Shown: positions 55,180 through 63,998 of the stretch, piece after piece
How positions within the stretch are numbered: position 1 is the first letter of the stretch
Layout: every line of letters begins with the position of its first letter
Program-made: the position numbers and the translations under genes
The notes under the pieces: generated by a model
Seen by the model: only the letters and a program-made list of their open reading frames with translations
Database searches by the model: none
What the model was told of the DNA's origin: nothing
From: Pontibacterium sinense
Lineage (GTDB): Bacteria; Pseudomonadota; Gammaproteobacteria; Pseudomonadales; Balneatricaceae
DNA length: 64,000 bases
Direction of reading: 5' to 3'
Assembly (NCBI RefSeq): GCF_015209595.1
Contig: NZ_JADEYS010000002.1
Coordinates: forward strand, 223,250-287,249

Positions 55180-56356
55180 CCTAAAACTCAGGGATTGGAT
55201 GTGCAGTGCTATCCTTGGCGTCACAGCCTCTAACCCAGCCATGGCATTAGAGTTGACTGATGATCTGGTGATACACGGGTTTGTTAGTCAGGCGTACATC
55301 GATACGACAGATAATAACTACTTTGGCCGCTCTGATGGTGGAACTTTTGATTTTCGAGAGCTCGGGCTGAATGGCTATTGGCAACCCCACAAAAATCTTA
55401 ACTTCGCCGCTCAGGTCATTTCGCGTAACGCTGGGCGCGAAAGTGATTCAGAACCCCGATTCGACTTCGCTCTTGCAGACCTGCATTACCATATTGATTT
55501 CAGTACCCGGATTGGCTTACGCGCGGGTCGAATTAAGATTCCATTGGGGCTTTACAATCAGACCCGTGATGCCCCTTCAGCCCGAAACGGTATTTTTACA
55601 CCGGCCAGTGTCTATTTTGAACAGTTCCGTAATGCGCTTGTAGCCACCGACGGCATCAGTCTGTACAGCGACATCAGTCGCCCGTGGGGGGATCTGAATA
55701 TTGAGATCTATGCCGGTGAGAGTGATCCCGGTGAGCAGGAAATGGAATATTACGTCTTTAAACAGGCGCTCCCCGGAGAATTTGATGACGCCTCTATGCA
55801 AGGTGCTCAAGTCCGGTATGAATCTTTGGGTAGCGGTGTTCGACTCGCTTTAAGTTACAGCCGCCCTAGCTTGGACTATGTGCCACTCGCAGGGTTTGAC
55901 CCTCTTCTGAATGGCCATGTGATTTCCGACATGCTGGTCTACTCCGGCCAATACAACACCGAATTCTGGACCTTTACCGCTGAATACTTATTGATGATAA
56001 ATAACGTCAAAGGCTTCGGTCCTGGATTCGAAGACTTTCGTGCCAAAGGTGAAAGCTTCTACGCACAGGCAGATTATCGATATCAGCCTGATCTCACCTT
56101 CTCTATTCGTTACGGCGAACAGATCGTAAATGATGAAGACCGTGATGGTGACAAGAAGTTTAATCCTGCGCATGTTGGTTTTGGTAAAAGCTGGATGCTG
56201 GGTGTGCGTTGGGACTTTGCACCCAACTGGATTGCACGCGGCGAATACCATAATACCCGCGGTACAGCATGGTTATCAGGCACAGATAACCCTGTTGGTA
56301 TTGATACAGTGCGCGACTGGGAAACCTACGCGTTGCAATTGGTTTATAGCTTCTGA
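55160..56356 (+). CDS. Outer-membrane porin-like protein
   Basis: A 398-residue protein with a signal peptide (SAILGVTASNPAMA) and many amphipathic strands that end in aromatic residues, closing YALQLVYSF, the terminal Phe typical of outer-membrane barrels. The ATG at 55160 has GGAGGAGG just before it. It resembles phosphate-selective or general porins, but no family name is certain. It is the middle gene of the PstS-like/porin/GGDEF-EAL operon; the next gene starts 20 bases downstream. Confidence 0.75.
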   Translation: MSLPSNSLKLRDWMCSAILGVTASNPAMALELTDDLVIHGFVSQAYIDTTDNNYFGRSDGGTFDFRELGLNGYWQPHKNLNFAAQVISRNAGRESDSEPRFDFALADLHYHIDFSTRIGLRAGRIKIPLGLYNQTRDAPSARNGIFTPASVYFEQFRNALVATDGISLYSDISRPWGDLNIEIYAGESDPGEQEMEYYVFKQALPGEFDDASMQGAQVRYESLGSGVRLALSYSRPSLDYVPLAGFDPLLNGHVISDMLVYSGQYNTEFWTFTAEYLLMINNVKGFGPGFEDFRAKGESFYAQADYRYQPDLTFSIRYGEQIVNDEDRDGDKKFNPAHVGFGKSWMLGVRWDFAPNWIARGEYHNTRGTAWLSGTDNPVGIDTVRDWETYALQLVYSF

Positions 56357-56376
56357 GCTATGAAAGGGGACAATTG

Positions 56377-59265
56377 ATGCTGCAAGCTCAGTTCAGTATC
56401 CGATGGAAAGCCGTTCTTTTCCTTAGCATGGTGCTAATAGCCATCAGTGTATCGATGGTCACGCTTTATACCCATACGTTGCTGCAGGAAGCGGATCGCA
56501 CTACACAACGATCAGTCCTGCAACAAGACCAGGTGCTCGCTTCCCTTTTAAGAGAGCTACGGGATCAGCAAATCCAGTTAGCGCTGTTGTTACCCAATCT
56601 GGCCAATGTGTCAGAGTCGATACTGGGGCATAACAGCGAAAGACTTCAATCAGCACTACACCCCCACTGGCTCAATCTTGCGCTCAATCTAAATCTTAAC
56701 TATCTCTACATGTTTGACGAACAAGGCTCTCAGCTTGGCGGATTACATCATCAAGACCAAATAGGCGCCCTGGAGCTTGAGCAGGTACGAGATATAGCAC
56801 GAATGGCCGCGGAAGATGTCGCTCCGCGATATTTTATGAGTTGTACAACTCAGTGTACTTACTACGTTGTTGAACCGTTCATTACCAGTCGTGAGGTTCG
56901 TGGTGCGATTGTCATTGGGCGCAACATTTCAGAAATAGTGGTCTCTTTTCAACATCTGTTGGACGTAGATTTAGGCGTTCTTATTCCCGTGTCCGATATC
57001 ACCACTTCTACTGACGCACGCATGATGCCTAATTGGGAGCTACACACATGGGCATTAAGTAACTTTGAGACTCAGGCCGATGTGTTAAAAGCCATTCAAG
57101 CAAACCTTCCTGCGGCAGAGGATAGCGTGTTTCAGTCTGATGAGAATATTCACTATCGAATGCATGTATTGCAAACCGATGGTGTTGAAACGATCAATGC
57201 TCAACCTCGTTTTATCTCTCTGCAAAACATTACTGAAAACCGACGCCTGTTAGAAAACACTATCAATAAGGGCATCACGGTCGGCGTGCTCGGATGGGTC
57301 TTGGCTGAATTACTTCTATTTATGCTAATACTGAAACCAACACGCCAACTAGCAAGAATTACCCGCGCCCTGCCGCTACTCGCAGGGAGTGAATTTGGAC
57401 AAGCTCGCAAATATCTATCTCCACGCAATCGACGCTGGTTTACTGATGAATTAGACGTTCTCGAACGTACCGCGCTACAAGTATGTGAGGAGCTGGAGGC
57501 TCTGAACCAAACGGTTGCGGATAATACTCGCGAGCTACATACCCAGATGACTGAGCAAACTCGGGCACGCCAGTTTGTGTCACGGCTGCTTGATACGGCG
57601 CCATTGATTATCCTGACGCAGTCTCGTGATGGAGAGATCGAACTGATGAATCGCTGGGGACGTGAAGTCATCGGCAATCCGGGTGAAATGGATTCCCCCC
57701 TGCCTGATTTTCAGTCATTACACGTGCCCGATACCATGCCTGAAGCTTGGTTAGACAGGTTGCAGGATTTAGACACAATGGATCCTCCGCGCTATCAACA
57801 CGAAGCACAGCTAAAAGACTGTGATGGTGGATTACGTTATGTCACATGGTTGCACTCACTGGTAGAAAGTGAAGCCGGTAAACCGTCAATCCTTTCCGTG
57901 GGCATGGATCTGACTAAGCGTGTAGAAGCCGAAAACAAACTCTCATGGCTGGCAACCCACGACACCCTCACAGGCTTGCAGAACCGACATAGCTTTCAAA
58001 AACACCTGAGTCGTTTATTGGAGCGCGGCAGCCGTGGCGCACTTTTGTTTATCGACGCCGATCGTTTCAAATACATCAACGATACGGCCGGTCATAACGT
58101 GGGGGATTCCGTATTGATCTACATCGCGCAGCTACTTGAGCAACATACGCGCGATTCGGACGTCGTTGCACGCTTAGGCGGCGATGAGTTTGTTATTCTG
58201 TTGCCCCGCGCGTCCGCCACAACGGCCCGTGCGGTGATGGCAAAACTGTCTACTTTACTGGATACCCATCTTCGGATGTCTGATCGATCTATCCAGCATT
58301 TCAGCTGTAGTTTGGGTGGAGCATTGTACCCTGATCACGGTACTCGAGATGAAGACCTGTTGGCAGCCGCTGATATGGCGATGTATACCGCAAAACAGCA
58401 GGGGCAGGGAAAATGGCATCTGTATGATGCGAGCCGGGCAATGATTGATCGGATGCAAGCCGATCTGACATGGCAAGAGAAAATCCGCCTGGCATTGAGT
58501 GATGATCTGTTCCGTCTGTATTTTCAGCCTATTCTGGACGTCACCGATAATTCGATCAGTCACTACGAGGTTTTGTTGAGGATGCAGAACGGCCCGAATG
58601 AAGTGATCCCTCCGGGTGACTTTATTCCGGTGGCTGAACGTACAGGGCTGATTGGTCAGATTGATACGTGGGTGCTTGCGGAATCTATGAAATTCCTCGC
58701 TGCGTATAACGAAGAACATGGTGATTCACCTATCAGCCTTGCAGTTAATATCTCAGCGCCTAGCATCCAATCGCCAACGTTTGATCGTACCTTCTTCCGC
58801 TTGTGCGACCGTCACGGTATCTCACCAGATCAGATCATTATTGAGATCACAGAAACAGCCTTTCTTTCTGACTTCCAGTCTGCACTTCTCACACTTGAGA
58901 AACTGGCGGTATCCGGCTGCCGTATTGCGTTAGATGATTTCGGCGTTGGCTTCTCATCCTTCAGTTATCTTAAACAGATGCCACTTTCATACGTCAAAAT
59001 GGACGGCTCCTATGTGCGCGAATTGCATCGCAGCCCGCAGGAGCAGATTTTTGTGAAGTGTCTAACCGAGATGGTCAGTGGATTTAATATGACAACCATT
59101 GCGGAGTTTGTGGAAACAGAAGAAATTCTGGTGGTGTTAAAACGCCTGGGCGTGAAATATGCGCAAGGCTATTTAATTGGTAAGCCGTCTCCGGTGATCG
59201 AAACGGCTGACGCATTGGGCATAAAAAACCTGGCAATGCCCACCGAAGAGTCTTGCGAGGCCTGA
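56377..59265 (+). CDS. Membrane GGDEF-EAL c-di-GMP protein
   Basis: A 962-residue inner-membrane sensor. Two membrane helices (about 10-30 and 308-328) frame a periplasmic CHASE4-like domain containing MSCTTQCTYYVV. A HAMP-like linker, a PAS domain (about 405-520) and then GGDEF (LGGDEFVIL intact, about 600) and EAL (YEVLLR for EALLR, about 735; LDDFGVGFSS, KMDGSYV and QGYLIGKP intact) follow. So both c-di-GMP synthesis and breakdown look possible. ATG 56377 with AAGGGG ahead is chosen over TTG 56374. It closes the operon with a periplasmic binding-like protein and a porin. Confidence 0.87.
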   Translation: MLQAQFSIRWKAVLFLSMVLIAISVSMVTLYTHTLLQEADRTTQRSVLQQDQVLASLLRELRDQQIQLALLLPNLANVSESILGHNSERLQSALHPHWLNLALNLNLNYLYMFDEQGSQLGGLHHQDQIGALELEQVRDIARMAAEDVAPRYFMSCTTQCTYYVVEPFITSREVRGAIVIGRNISEIVVSFQHLLDVDLGVLIPVSDITTSTDARMMPNWELHTWALSNFETQADVLKAIQANLPAAEDSVFQSDENIHYRMHVLQTDGVETINAQPRFISLQNITENRRLLENTINKGITVGVLGWVLAELLLFMLILKPTRQLARITRALPLLAGSEFGQARKYLSPRNRRWFTDELDVLERTALQVCEELEALNQTVADNTRELHTQMTEQTRARQFVSRLLDTAPLIILTQSRDGEIELMNRWGREVIGNPGEMDSPLPDFQSLHVPDTMPEAWLDRLQDLDTMDPPRYQHEAQLKDCDGGLRYVTWLHSLVESEAGKPSILSVGMDLTKRVEAENKLSWLATHDTLTGLQNRHSFQKHLSRLLERGSRGALLFIDADRFKYINDTAGHNVGDSVLIYIAQLLEQHTRDSDVVARLGGDEFVILLPRASATTARAVMAKLSTLLDTHLRMSDRSIQHFSCSLGGALYPDHGTRDEDLLAAADMAMYTAKQQGQGKWHLYDASRAMIDRMQADLTWQEKIRLALSDDLFRLYFQPILDVTDNSISHYEVLLRMQNGPNEVIPPGDFIPVAERTGLIGQIDTWVLAESMKFLAAYNEEHGDSPISLAVNISAPSIQSPTFDRTFFRLCDRHGISPDQIIIEITETAFLSDFQSALLTLEKLAVSGCRIALDDFGVGFSSFSYLKQMPLSYVKMDGSYVRELHRSPQEQIFVKCLTEMVSGFNMTTIAEFVETEEILVVLKRLGVKYAQGYLIGKPSPVIETADALGIKNLAMPTEESCEA

Positions 59266-59272
59266 GTTCATA

Positions 59273-59950
59273 TCACAGTGGCAGGCTAAAAAGGTATAAC
59301 ACCCAGCCTGCCGATACTGACAGCGCCACGAAACTGGCTAGCAAACCTGCACTACCGGATGATACTGCCCCACCCTGATCTGGCTTTTTGCCATGCACCA
59401 TTGCAGGCACTAAAGCATCTTTGTATTTGAAACGGTGAAAGATGATCGCGGCCACATGCAATACGACGAGCAGCTGTAATACATTCTGTACCTGGTGGTG
59501 CAACATACTACCCAGCTCAGCCAAATCGTCACTGACCGCACTGTAAAAAGGCCCGTCCCAAATCACATCGTCGGTGGTTACCAACCCGCTGGCAACCTGA
59601 ACACTCAACAGAACTAGCAGGACAATCACCATCATGCCACCTGCCGGGTTATGTCCATAATGATGTTCCGCCTTTCCTTGGATCATCCGTTTTAGGTATC
59701 CCATTGTATGCAAAGGATGACGAACGAAAGAGATAAAGCGGGAATGTTCAGAGCCCACGACGCCCCATATCAGGCGGAAGACAAGCAAACCTGATAGCAG
59801 ATATCCGGCATAAAAGTGCCACTCAATCAGATCATCACCCAAATCACCACTGATGATAAGGAATACAAACAGGCCGACCAGAGACCAGTGAAAAATACGA
59901 GTATGCAGATCCCATACCTGGATCATGCGACGGGTAGCAACTTCAATCAT
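59273..59950 (-). CDS. Cytochrome b561 (b-type cytochrome)
   Basis: A 225-residue inner-membrane protein with four to five helices and histidines placed to bind two hemes (DLHTRIFHWS, EWHFYAGYLLSG, MLHHQVQNVLQLLVVLHVAA). This is the b561/Ni-Fe-hydrogenase cytochrome b subunit fold, which passes quinol electrons to periplasmic partners. Paired upstream boxes link it to cytochrome c' (see 60046 and 61706). It lies alone on the minus strand, behind the c-di-GMP gene. Confidence 0.85.
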   Translation of the reverse strand: MIEVATRRMIQVWDLHTRIFHWSLVGLFVFLIISGDLGDDLIEWHFYAGYLLSGLLVFRLIWGVVGSEHSRFISFVRHPLHTMGYLKRMIQGKAEHHYGHNPAGGMMVIVLLVLLSVQVASGLVTTDDVIWDGPFYSAVSDDLAELGSMLHHQVQNVLQLLVVLHVAAIIFHRFKYKDALVPAMVHGKKPDQGGAVSSGSAGLLASFVALSVSAGWVLYLFSLPL

Positions 59951-60045
59951 TCTGAGGCCCCTGAGCTAGGTAGATGCTTTCCTTAGGTACGATGTATCAC
60001 CGCACAAAACCAACCGCTATATTAGCACTGGCTTAATATGCGAAA

Positions 60046-60074
60046 AATCTAATACTGAGTTAACTTTTGTAAAG
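60046..60074. promoter_or_regulatory. Conserved 29 bp box upstream of cytochrome b561
   Basis: AATCTAATACTGAGTTAACT then TTTGTAAAG, 95 bases ahead of the b561 start (minus strand). It is identical at 28 of 29 positions to a box before cytochrome c'. On the gene strand it contains TTTAC, TTAAC and ATTAG at 10-base steps. Shared control by one regulator is likely. Confidence 0.65.
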
Positions 60075-60090
60075 ATTACCAGATGAACCA

Positions 60091-61077
60091 TTAGATCGGA
60101 TTAAGCCGCAAACGAATGCTGGGGCTGTCGGGATCTGGGCGGATAACCAACTCCACGGCTGTAAGCCTGTGATGCGTGGATTGTAACACCTCATAATCAC
60201 GTTCAGAGAGTGTAGTATCCAGCCTCTTGAGATAGAAGTACCCTTCGTGTGCGTAGATTTTGTCACCGATAATCGGATGTCCAAGCGACTTAAGATGCGC
60301 GCGGATCTGGTGTTTTCGTCCGGTAAACAACTCGCATTCAATGAGACTGGTGTTGCCTTCACGGGACAATACACGAAATGCGGTTTTACTCCATCGGAGC
60401 TTCTTGTGCAGTGTTGTGGGCTGATCTCCTGCGACATACACCTGACTGCGAATTTCACTGTCTACCCGCTCTGATAGCTCGCACTCGACCTCGTTTGTCA
60501 GCCATTCAGGATGGCCAGATACTACGGCATGATACAACTTCCGCTCGATCAGCTGATCAAGCTGCTTTTTCCATTTTCGATCAGACGCTTTGTCTTTAGC
60601 GATAAGGATCAGGCCGTCGGTTTCCGTATCAAGACGGTGCAGCAGATGTGCATCATAAAATGGTGTCTGACGGCGCACCAGTTGTATCAACGTGTTGTAC
60701 AAGTTGCGTGTTGTCCGGCTCACCGGTAGCAATGCAGGCTTATATACCGCCAGGATCTCAGAGTTCTCCCAGACTTTATGCCACTGAGTATCCACCGCAT
60801 CTTCCCAGTGATCGGGCATTATTACGGATACTATCTGCCCTGCCATGAGACATTGTTCTGGGCGAGCTGGTACACCGTCCAACAAAATGCGCTCAGTGTT
60901 GATCCAGTCTATCAGTTCGCGTTGCTCATGCTTTGCATAACGAAGCGCGACAAATTCCAGCAATGTACGGACATGGTCAGATAAACAGTCAGCAAATACA
61001 GGATGATGAAGTTCAAAGGGGTGCAGATCAGCGTGAGGCAAAACAGGACTCGATAGATTCAAACTACCGTGCATCAT
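60091..61077 (-). CDS. RluA-family pseudouridine synthase
   Basis: A 328-residue protein with an S4-like N-terminal part (LIDWINTERILLDGVPA) and the catalytic motif HRLDTETDGLIL with its Asp. GRKHQIRAHLKSLGHPIIGD closes the family block. Which RNA it modifies cannot be told; RluC/RluD-like rRNA enzymes are the closest. It converges on nothing and is followed by the b561 gene with its own promoter. Confidence 0.88.
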   Translation of the reverse strand: MMHGSLNLSSPVLPHADLHPFELHHPVFADCLSDHVRTLLEFVALRYAKHEQRELIDWINTERILLDGVPARPEQCLMAGQIVSVIMPDHWEDAVDTQWHKVWENSEILAVYKPALLPVSRTTRNLYNTLIQLVRRQTPFYDAHLLHRLDTETDGLILIAKDKASDRKWKKQLDQLIERKLYHAVVSGHPEWLTNEVECELSERVDSEIRSQVYVAGDQPTTLHKKLRWSKTAFRVLSREGNTSLIECELFTGRKHQIRAHLKSLGHPIIGDKIYAHEGYFYLKRLDTTLSERDYEVLQSTHHRLTAVELVIRPDPDSPSIRLRLNPI

Positions 61078-61160
61078 ACCGGAAACGATAGCCGGTGGCT
61101 TATCGAGGAAGCCAGAAGGCTCTGCGCCAGCACTGATACTAACGCAGAGGTATCAAAAGC

Positions 61161-61631
61161 TTACTTAGCTTTATAGGCTTTGTGGCAACCTTTGCAGGAT
61201 TTACCCAGCGGCCCCATCGCTTCTTTCAGGCTTCCAAGACCCTGACCAGCAGCGGCAGACATGTTTTCTGATGCTTCGACCCATGCCATATGCTTGTCGC
61301 CCACTTCGGAATCATCTGCCCACATTTCAGGTTTTGATTTGGTCAGTTCTTCCAAACCCTCAACGCTATTATCAGATCCTTTTGGCCACATGGTCATATT
61401 GTTCATGGCTGCAGCGCTGTACAGGTTTTTCGCTACCGCATCTGCCAGTTCAGCATTGTATTCACGCTTCCCTTTAGCCATTGCCCCCAAAATACCCATG
61501 TTGTATTTAACAACTTGCATGTGGGCTTTTCGCGCTTCAATCTCTTTTTCAAATGGCGCCTCAGCCATCGCAGGCATTGCTACCAGTGCAGCCAGAGAAA
61601 TTGTAGTAACTGCTTTCACGAGACCTTTCAT
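61161..61631 (-). CDS. Cytochrome c' (c-556 type)
   Basis: A 156-residue periplasmic protein. Signal peptide from MKGLVKAVTTISLAALVAMPAMA; the mature four-helix bundle ends with the heme-binding CKGCH in KSCKGCHKAYKAK. Start 61631 is chosen over 61703, since it gives a proper signal. Cytochromes c' bind NO and may protect against it. Its upstream box matches that of cytochrome b561, so the two are probably co-regulated and may share electrons. Confidence 0.9.
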   Translation of the reverse strand: MKGLVKAVTTISLAALVAMPAMAEAPFEKEIEARKAHMQVVKYNMGILGAMAKGKREYNAELADAVAKNLYSAAAMNNMTMWPKGSDNSVEGLEELTKSKPEMWADDSEVGDKHMAWVEASENMSAAAGQGLGSLKEAMGPLGKSCKGCHKAYKAK

Positions 61632-61949
61632 TGTTCGACTCCTGTCAAATCTGATTATGGAATAACTCACGTCTCGGTATGTTATCACTGTCCATATATT
61701 CAAAGAATCTAATACTAAGTTAACTTTTGTAAAGTTAGTGATGGTCCCGGGTTTGAGGGTGCGATAAACAACCCGCTACTCAACACCAACGTCCAGAGGG
61801 ATTTAGCCAACCCCGCGTGATCGTTACAGAACTGATCCGTTAGTTCTACACCACAAAAAAACCCTTTTCTTTTACGCACTTATCTGCCAAAAATAGGGGT
61901 AGAGTGCTAAGGGACTGACGGGAAACCTGTAGTAAATACAGAGTCGACC
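61632..61949. other. Divergent region between cytochrome c' and the sigma-54 activator
   Basis: Contains the 29 bp box (61706-61734), a C/T-rich stretch and, from about 61900, the start of the structured leader of the activator gene. No gene seen. Confidence 0.4.
61706..61734. promoter_or_regulatory. Conserved 29 bp box upstream of cytochrome c'
   Basis: AATCTAATACTAAGTTAACT then TTTGTAAAG, 74 bases before the cytochrome c' start. It differs from the b561 box only at base 12. Distance and orientation relative to the gene match those of the first box. Confidence 0.65.
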
Positions 61950-61997
61950 GCGGAACCTCTCTGAATACAGTTCCGCAAGGGGCATTTGTATTCAGAG
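61927..61997 (+). ncRNA. Structured leader of the activator gene: possible pseudoknot or switch
   Basis: Three sets of pairing arms lie within 71 bases, 34 bases before the next start. CTGTA/TACAG (61927-61931/61937-61941) is a small hairpin. GCGGAAC (61950-61956) pairs with GTTCCGC (61970-61976). An 11 bp arm at 61959-61969 (CTCTGAATACA) pairs with 61987-61997 (TGTATTCAGAG). The last two interlock, so they form either an H-type pseudoknot with a shortened second stem or two exclusive folds. No known riboswitch class is recognised. Confidence 0.45.
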
Positions 61998-62031
61998 TTC
62001 ATTAATAAGAACAATTACAAAAAAATATATA

Positions 62032-63789
62032 ATGAAGACAGAGCGTAAAGAGCTGCCCAGCCCTTCCGCGCAAGACCTTCTGTCGCAGATCAAATTCGAC
62101 GTCGAAGAGGGCAAAATCTGGCTGAACGAACAGCGGATGTTGCTTATTCACTCTGGCGTAATGGGATCGTTGCGTAAGGAACTCATCAACTCTTTGGGGC
62201 TTGAACGTGCCAAAGCGTTGCTGATGCGGTTTGGCTATGAATCCGGCCAGCGTGATGCTGAGCTGGCAAAAAAAATTCGACCAGATCTCACCTCAGGTGA
62301 TGCTTTCTTGGTTGGACCTCAGATGCATATGATTGAAGGCATCGTCAAGGTCCGCCCCATCAAATTTGAATTTGATGTCGAGAAAGGCCACTTTTATGGT
62401 GAGTTTGACTGGTTTGGGTCCTATGAATCTGAAGTTCACGTCGCCGACTACGGTCCATCTGATGAGCCTGTATGTTGGACACTGCTTGGCTATGCCAGTG
62501 GCTACACCAGCTATTACATGCAACGCACAGTGCTCTATAAAGAGATTGGCTGCAGCGCGTGTGGCGAGGAACACTGCACGATTATCGGCCGTCCGATTGA
62601 AGAGTGGGATGACCCTGCCGAGATCGAACGTTACCTGAAGCCCGATCCGATCATTGAAGAGCTATTCGCGCTGCAATCAGAGATTGATTGCCTGAAAAGC
62701 AGCATCCAACAGCGAAATGATGACGATCTGCTCTACAAATCAGTGGGCCAGTCGAAGGCATTTAAGAATGTGTGTCAGCTGATTAAGAAGGCCTCCTGCA
62801 GTAAAGTTTCCATTCTTCTCCTGGGTGAAACGGGCGTTGGCAAAGAAGTTGTGGCCAAGGGCTTACATGCCAGCAGCGATCGGTCGGAAAACCCGTTTGT
62901 TGCGGTGAATTGCGCCACCCTGCCCCATGATCTGATTGAAGCTGAATTGTTTGGGGTTGAGAAAGGTGCCTATACCGGTGCAACTCAGGCTCGCGCGGGC
63001 AAGTTTGAACGTGCAGATGGTGGAACCATCTTCCTCGATGAAGTTATCGAACTGACGCCCCGTGCGCAGGCATCGTTGCTGCGCGTTTTGCAGGAAGGCG
63101 AGTTGGAGCGCGTGGGGGATTCCCGTACCCGAAAACTGGATGTACGTGTTGTTGCCGCAACCAATGAGGATCTCGAAGAAGCGGTACGCGACGGACGATT
63201 CCGTGCGGATCTGTTCTATCGTCTGAATGTGTTTCCTGTGGCGATTCCACCGCTGCGTGAGCGCACCGAAGATATCCCTGCACTGACCACGCATTTTCTC
63301 GATAAGTACCACGCACTCTATAACAAGCGTACGCTGGGCGTGTCCGATAAAGCGATGCAGGCACTGATGGCTTATGCATGGCCGGGTAATATCCGTGAGT
63401 TGGAAAATATGATTGAACGCGGTGTTATCCTCACCGATAACAATCAGTTGATCGGCTTGAGTGACTTCTTTCCGTCTCTGGCCGAACCAAGTCACCCGCT
63501 GAACGTGATCAATAAGCAGGGGGCGCTCTGTGAGGAATCACCCGCAGCGGATACCGCATTGTCGGAGATGAATATGGAGCAGTACGCTACGGCTTGGCTG
63601 AACAAGGGCTTTGATATGGAGGCTTTTGAATCCACATTGATTGATCAGGCGATGAGTCAGTGTGATGGCAACGTGTCTAAAGCCGCTCGTGCATTAGGGC
63701 TTTCTCGCCCTGCATTGGCGTATCGTCTTAAGAAGCAGACAGAACGCGAAGACGCTATCCACGTCAGCACTGCAGGCGAAGCAGAATAG
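62032..63789 (+). CDS. Sigma-54-dependent activator with V4R sensor domain (XylR/DmpR class)
   Basis: A 585-residue regulator. Residues 1-210 hold XylR-N and V4R domains with the Cys pair in IGCSACGEEHCTIIG, which in DmpR/PoxR binds aromatic effectors. The AAA+ domain (about 240-470) has Walker A GETGVGKE, the sigma-54 contact GAYTGA and Walker B GGTIFLDEV; a Fis-type helix-turn-helix (GNVSKAARALGLSRPALAYR) ends it. No good ribosome site precedes the ATG, and the leader is structured. Its targets are probably downstream, beyond the window. Phenol or other aromatic catabolism is the likely theme but is inferred. Confidence 0.9.
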   Translation: MKTERKELPSPSAQDLLSQIKFDVEEGKIWLNEQRMLLIHSGVMGSLRKELINSLGLERAKALLMRFGYESGQRDAELAKKIRPDLTSGDAFLVGPQMHMIEGIVKVRPIKFEFDVEKGHFYGEFDWFGSYESEVHVADYGPSDEPVCWTLLGYASGYTSYYMQRTVLYKEIGCSACGEEHCTIIGRPIEEWDDPAEIERYLKPDPIIEELFALQSEIDCLKSSIQQRNDDDLLYKSVGQSKAFKNVCQLIKKASCSKVSILLLGETGVGKEVVAKGLHASSDRSENPFVAVNCATLPHDLIEAELFGVEKGAYTGATQARAGKFERADGGTIFLDEVIELTPRAQASLLRVLQEGELERVGDSRTRKLDVRVVAATNEDLEEAVRDGRFRADLFYRLNVFPVAIPPLRERTEDIPALTTHFLDKYHALYNKRTLGVSDKAMQALMAYAWPGNIRELENMIERGVILTDNNQLIGLSDFFPSLAEPSHPLNVINKQGALCEESPAADTALSEMNMEQYATAWLNKGFDMEAFESTLIDQAMSQCDGNVSKAARALGLSRPALAYRLKKQTEREDAIHVSTAGEAE

Positions 63790-63798
63790 TTGCGTATG

Positions 63799-63870
63799 TT
63801 GCGAAACCTAACATCAGACGTTTAACGAAATAGGTAGTGTTGGGAATCGCTTCGCTCGTCCCAACCTACA
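63799..63870. repeat. Intergenic palindromic repeat, copy 1
   Basis: From TTGCGAAACCTAACATCAGA to TCGTCCCAACCTACA. It includes GTGTTGGGA, CGCTTCGCT and TCCCAAC, a hairpin-forming core. Such CCCAAC/GTTGGG elements recur between genes in gammaproteobacteria. It begins 10 bases after the activator stop. Confidence 0.75.
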
Positions 63871-63925
63871 TAAGGCTACGTGGATTAATGGCGATCGGCT
63901 GAAAATCCGTAGGTTGGGTAGAGCC

Positions 63926-63998
63926 TTGCGAAACCCAACATCAGACGTTTATCGAGATAGGTAGTGTTGGGAATCTGCTTCGCTCGTCCCAACCTACA
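63926..63998. repeat. Intergenic palindromic repeat, copy 2
   Basis: The same element as copy 1 with few changes (about 90% alike by eye), preceded at 63909 by GTAGGTTGGG, which pairs with the CCCAACCTAC at its far end. The pair suggests a short nonautonomous repeat; its end at the window edge may be cut off. Confidence 0.75.
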
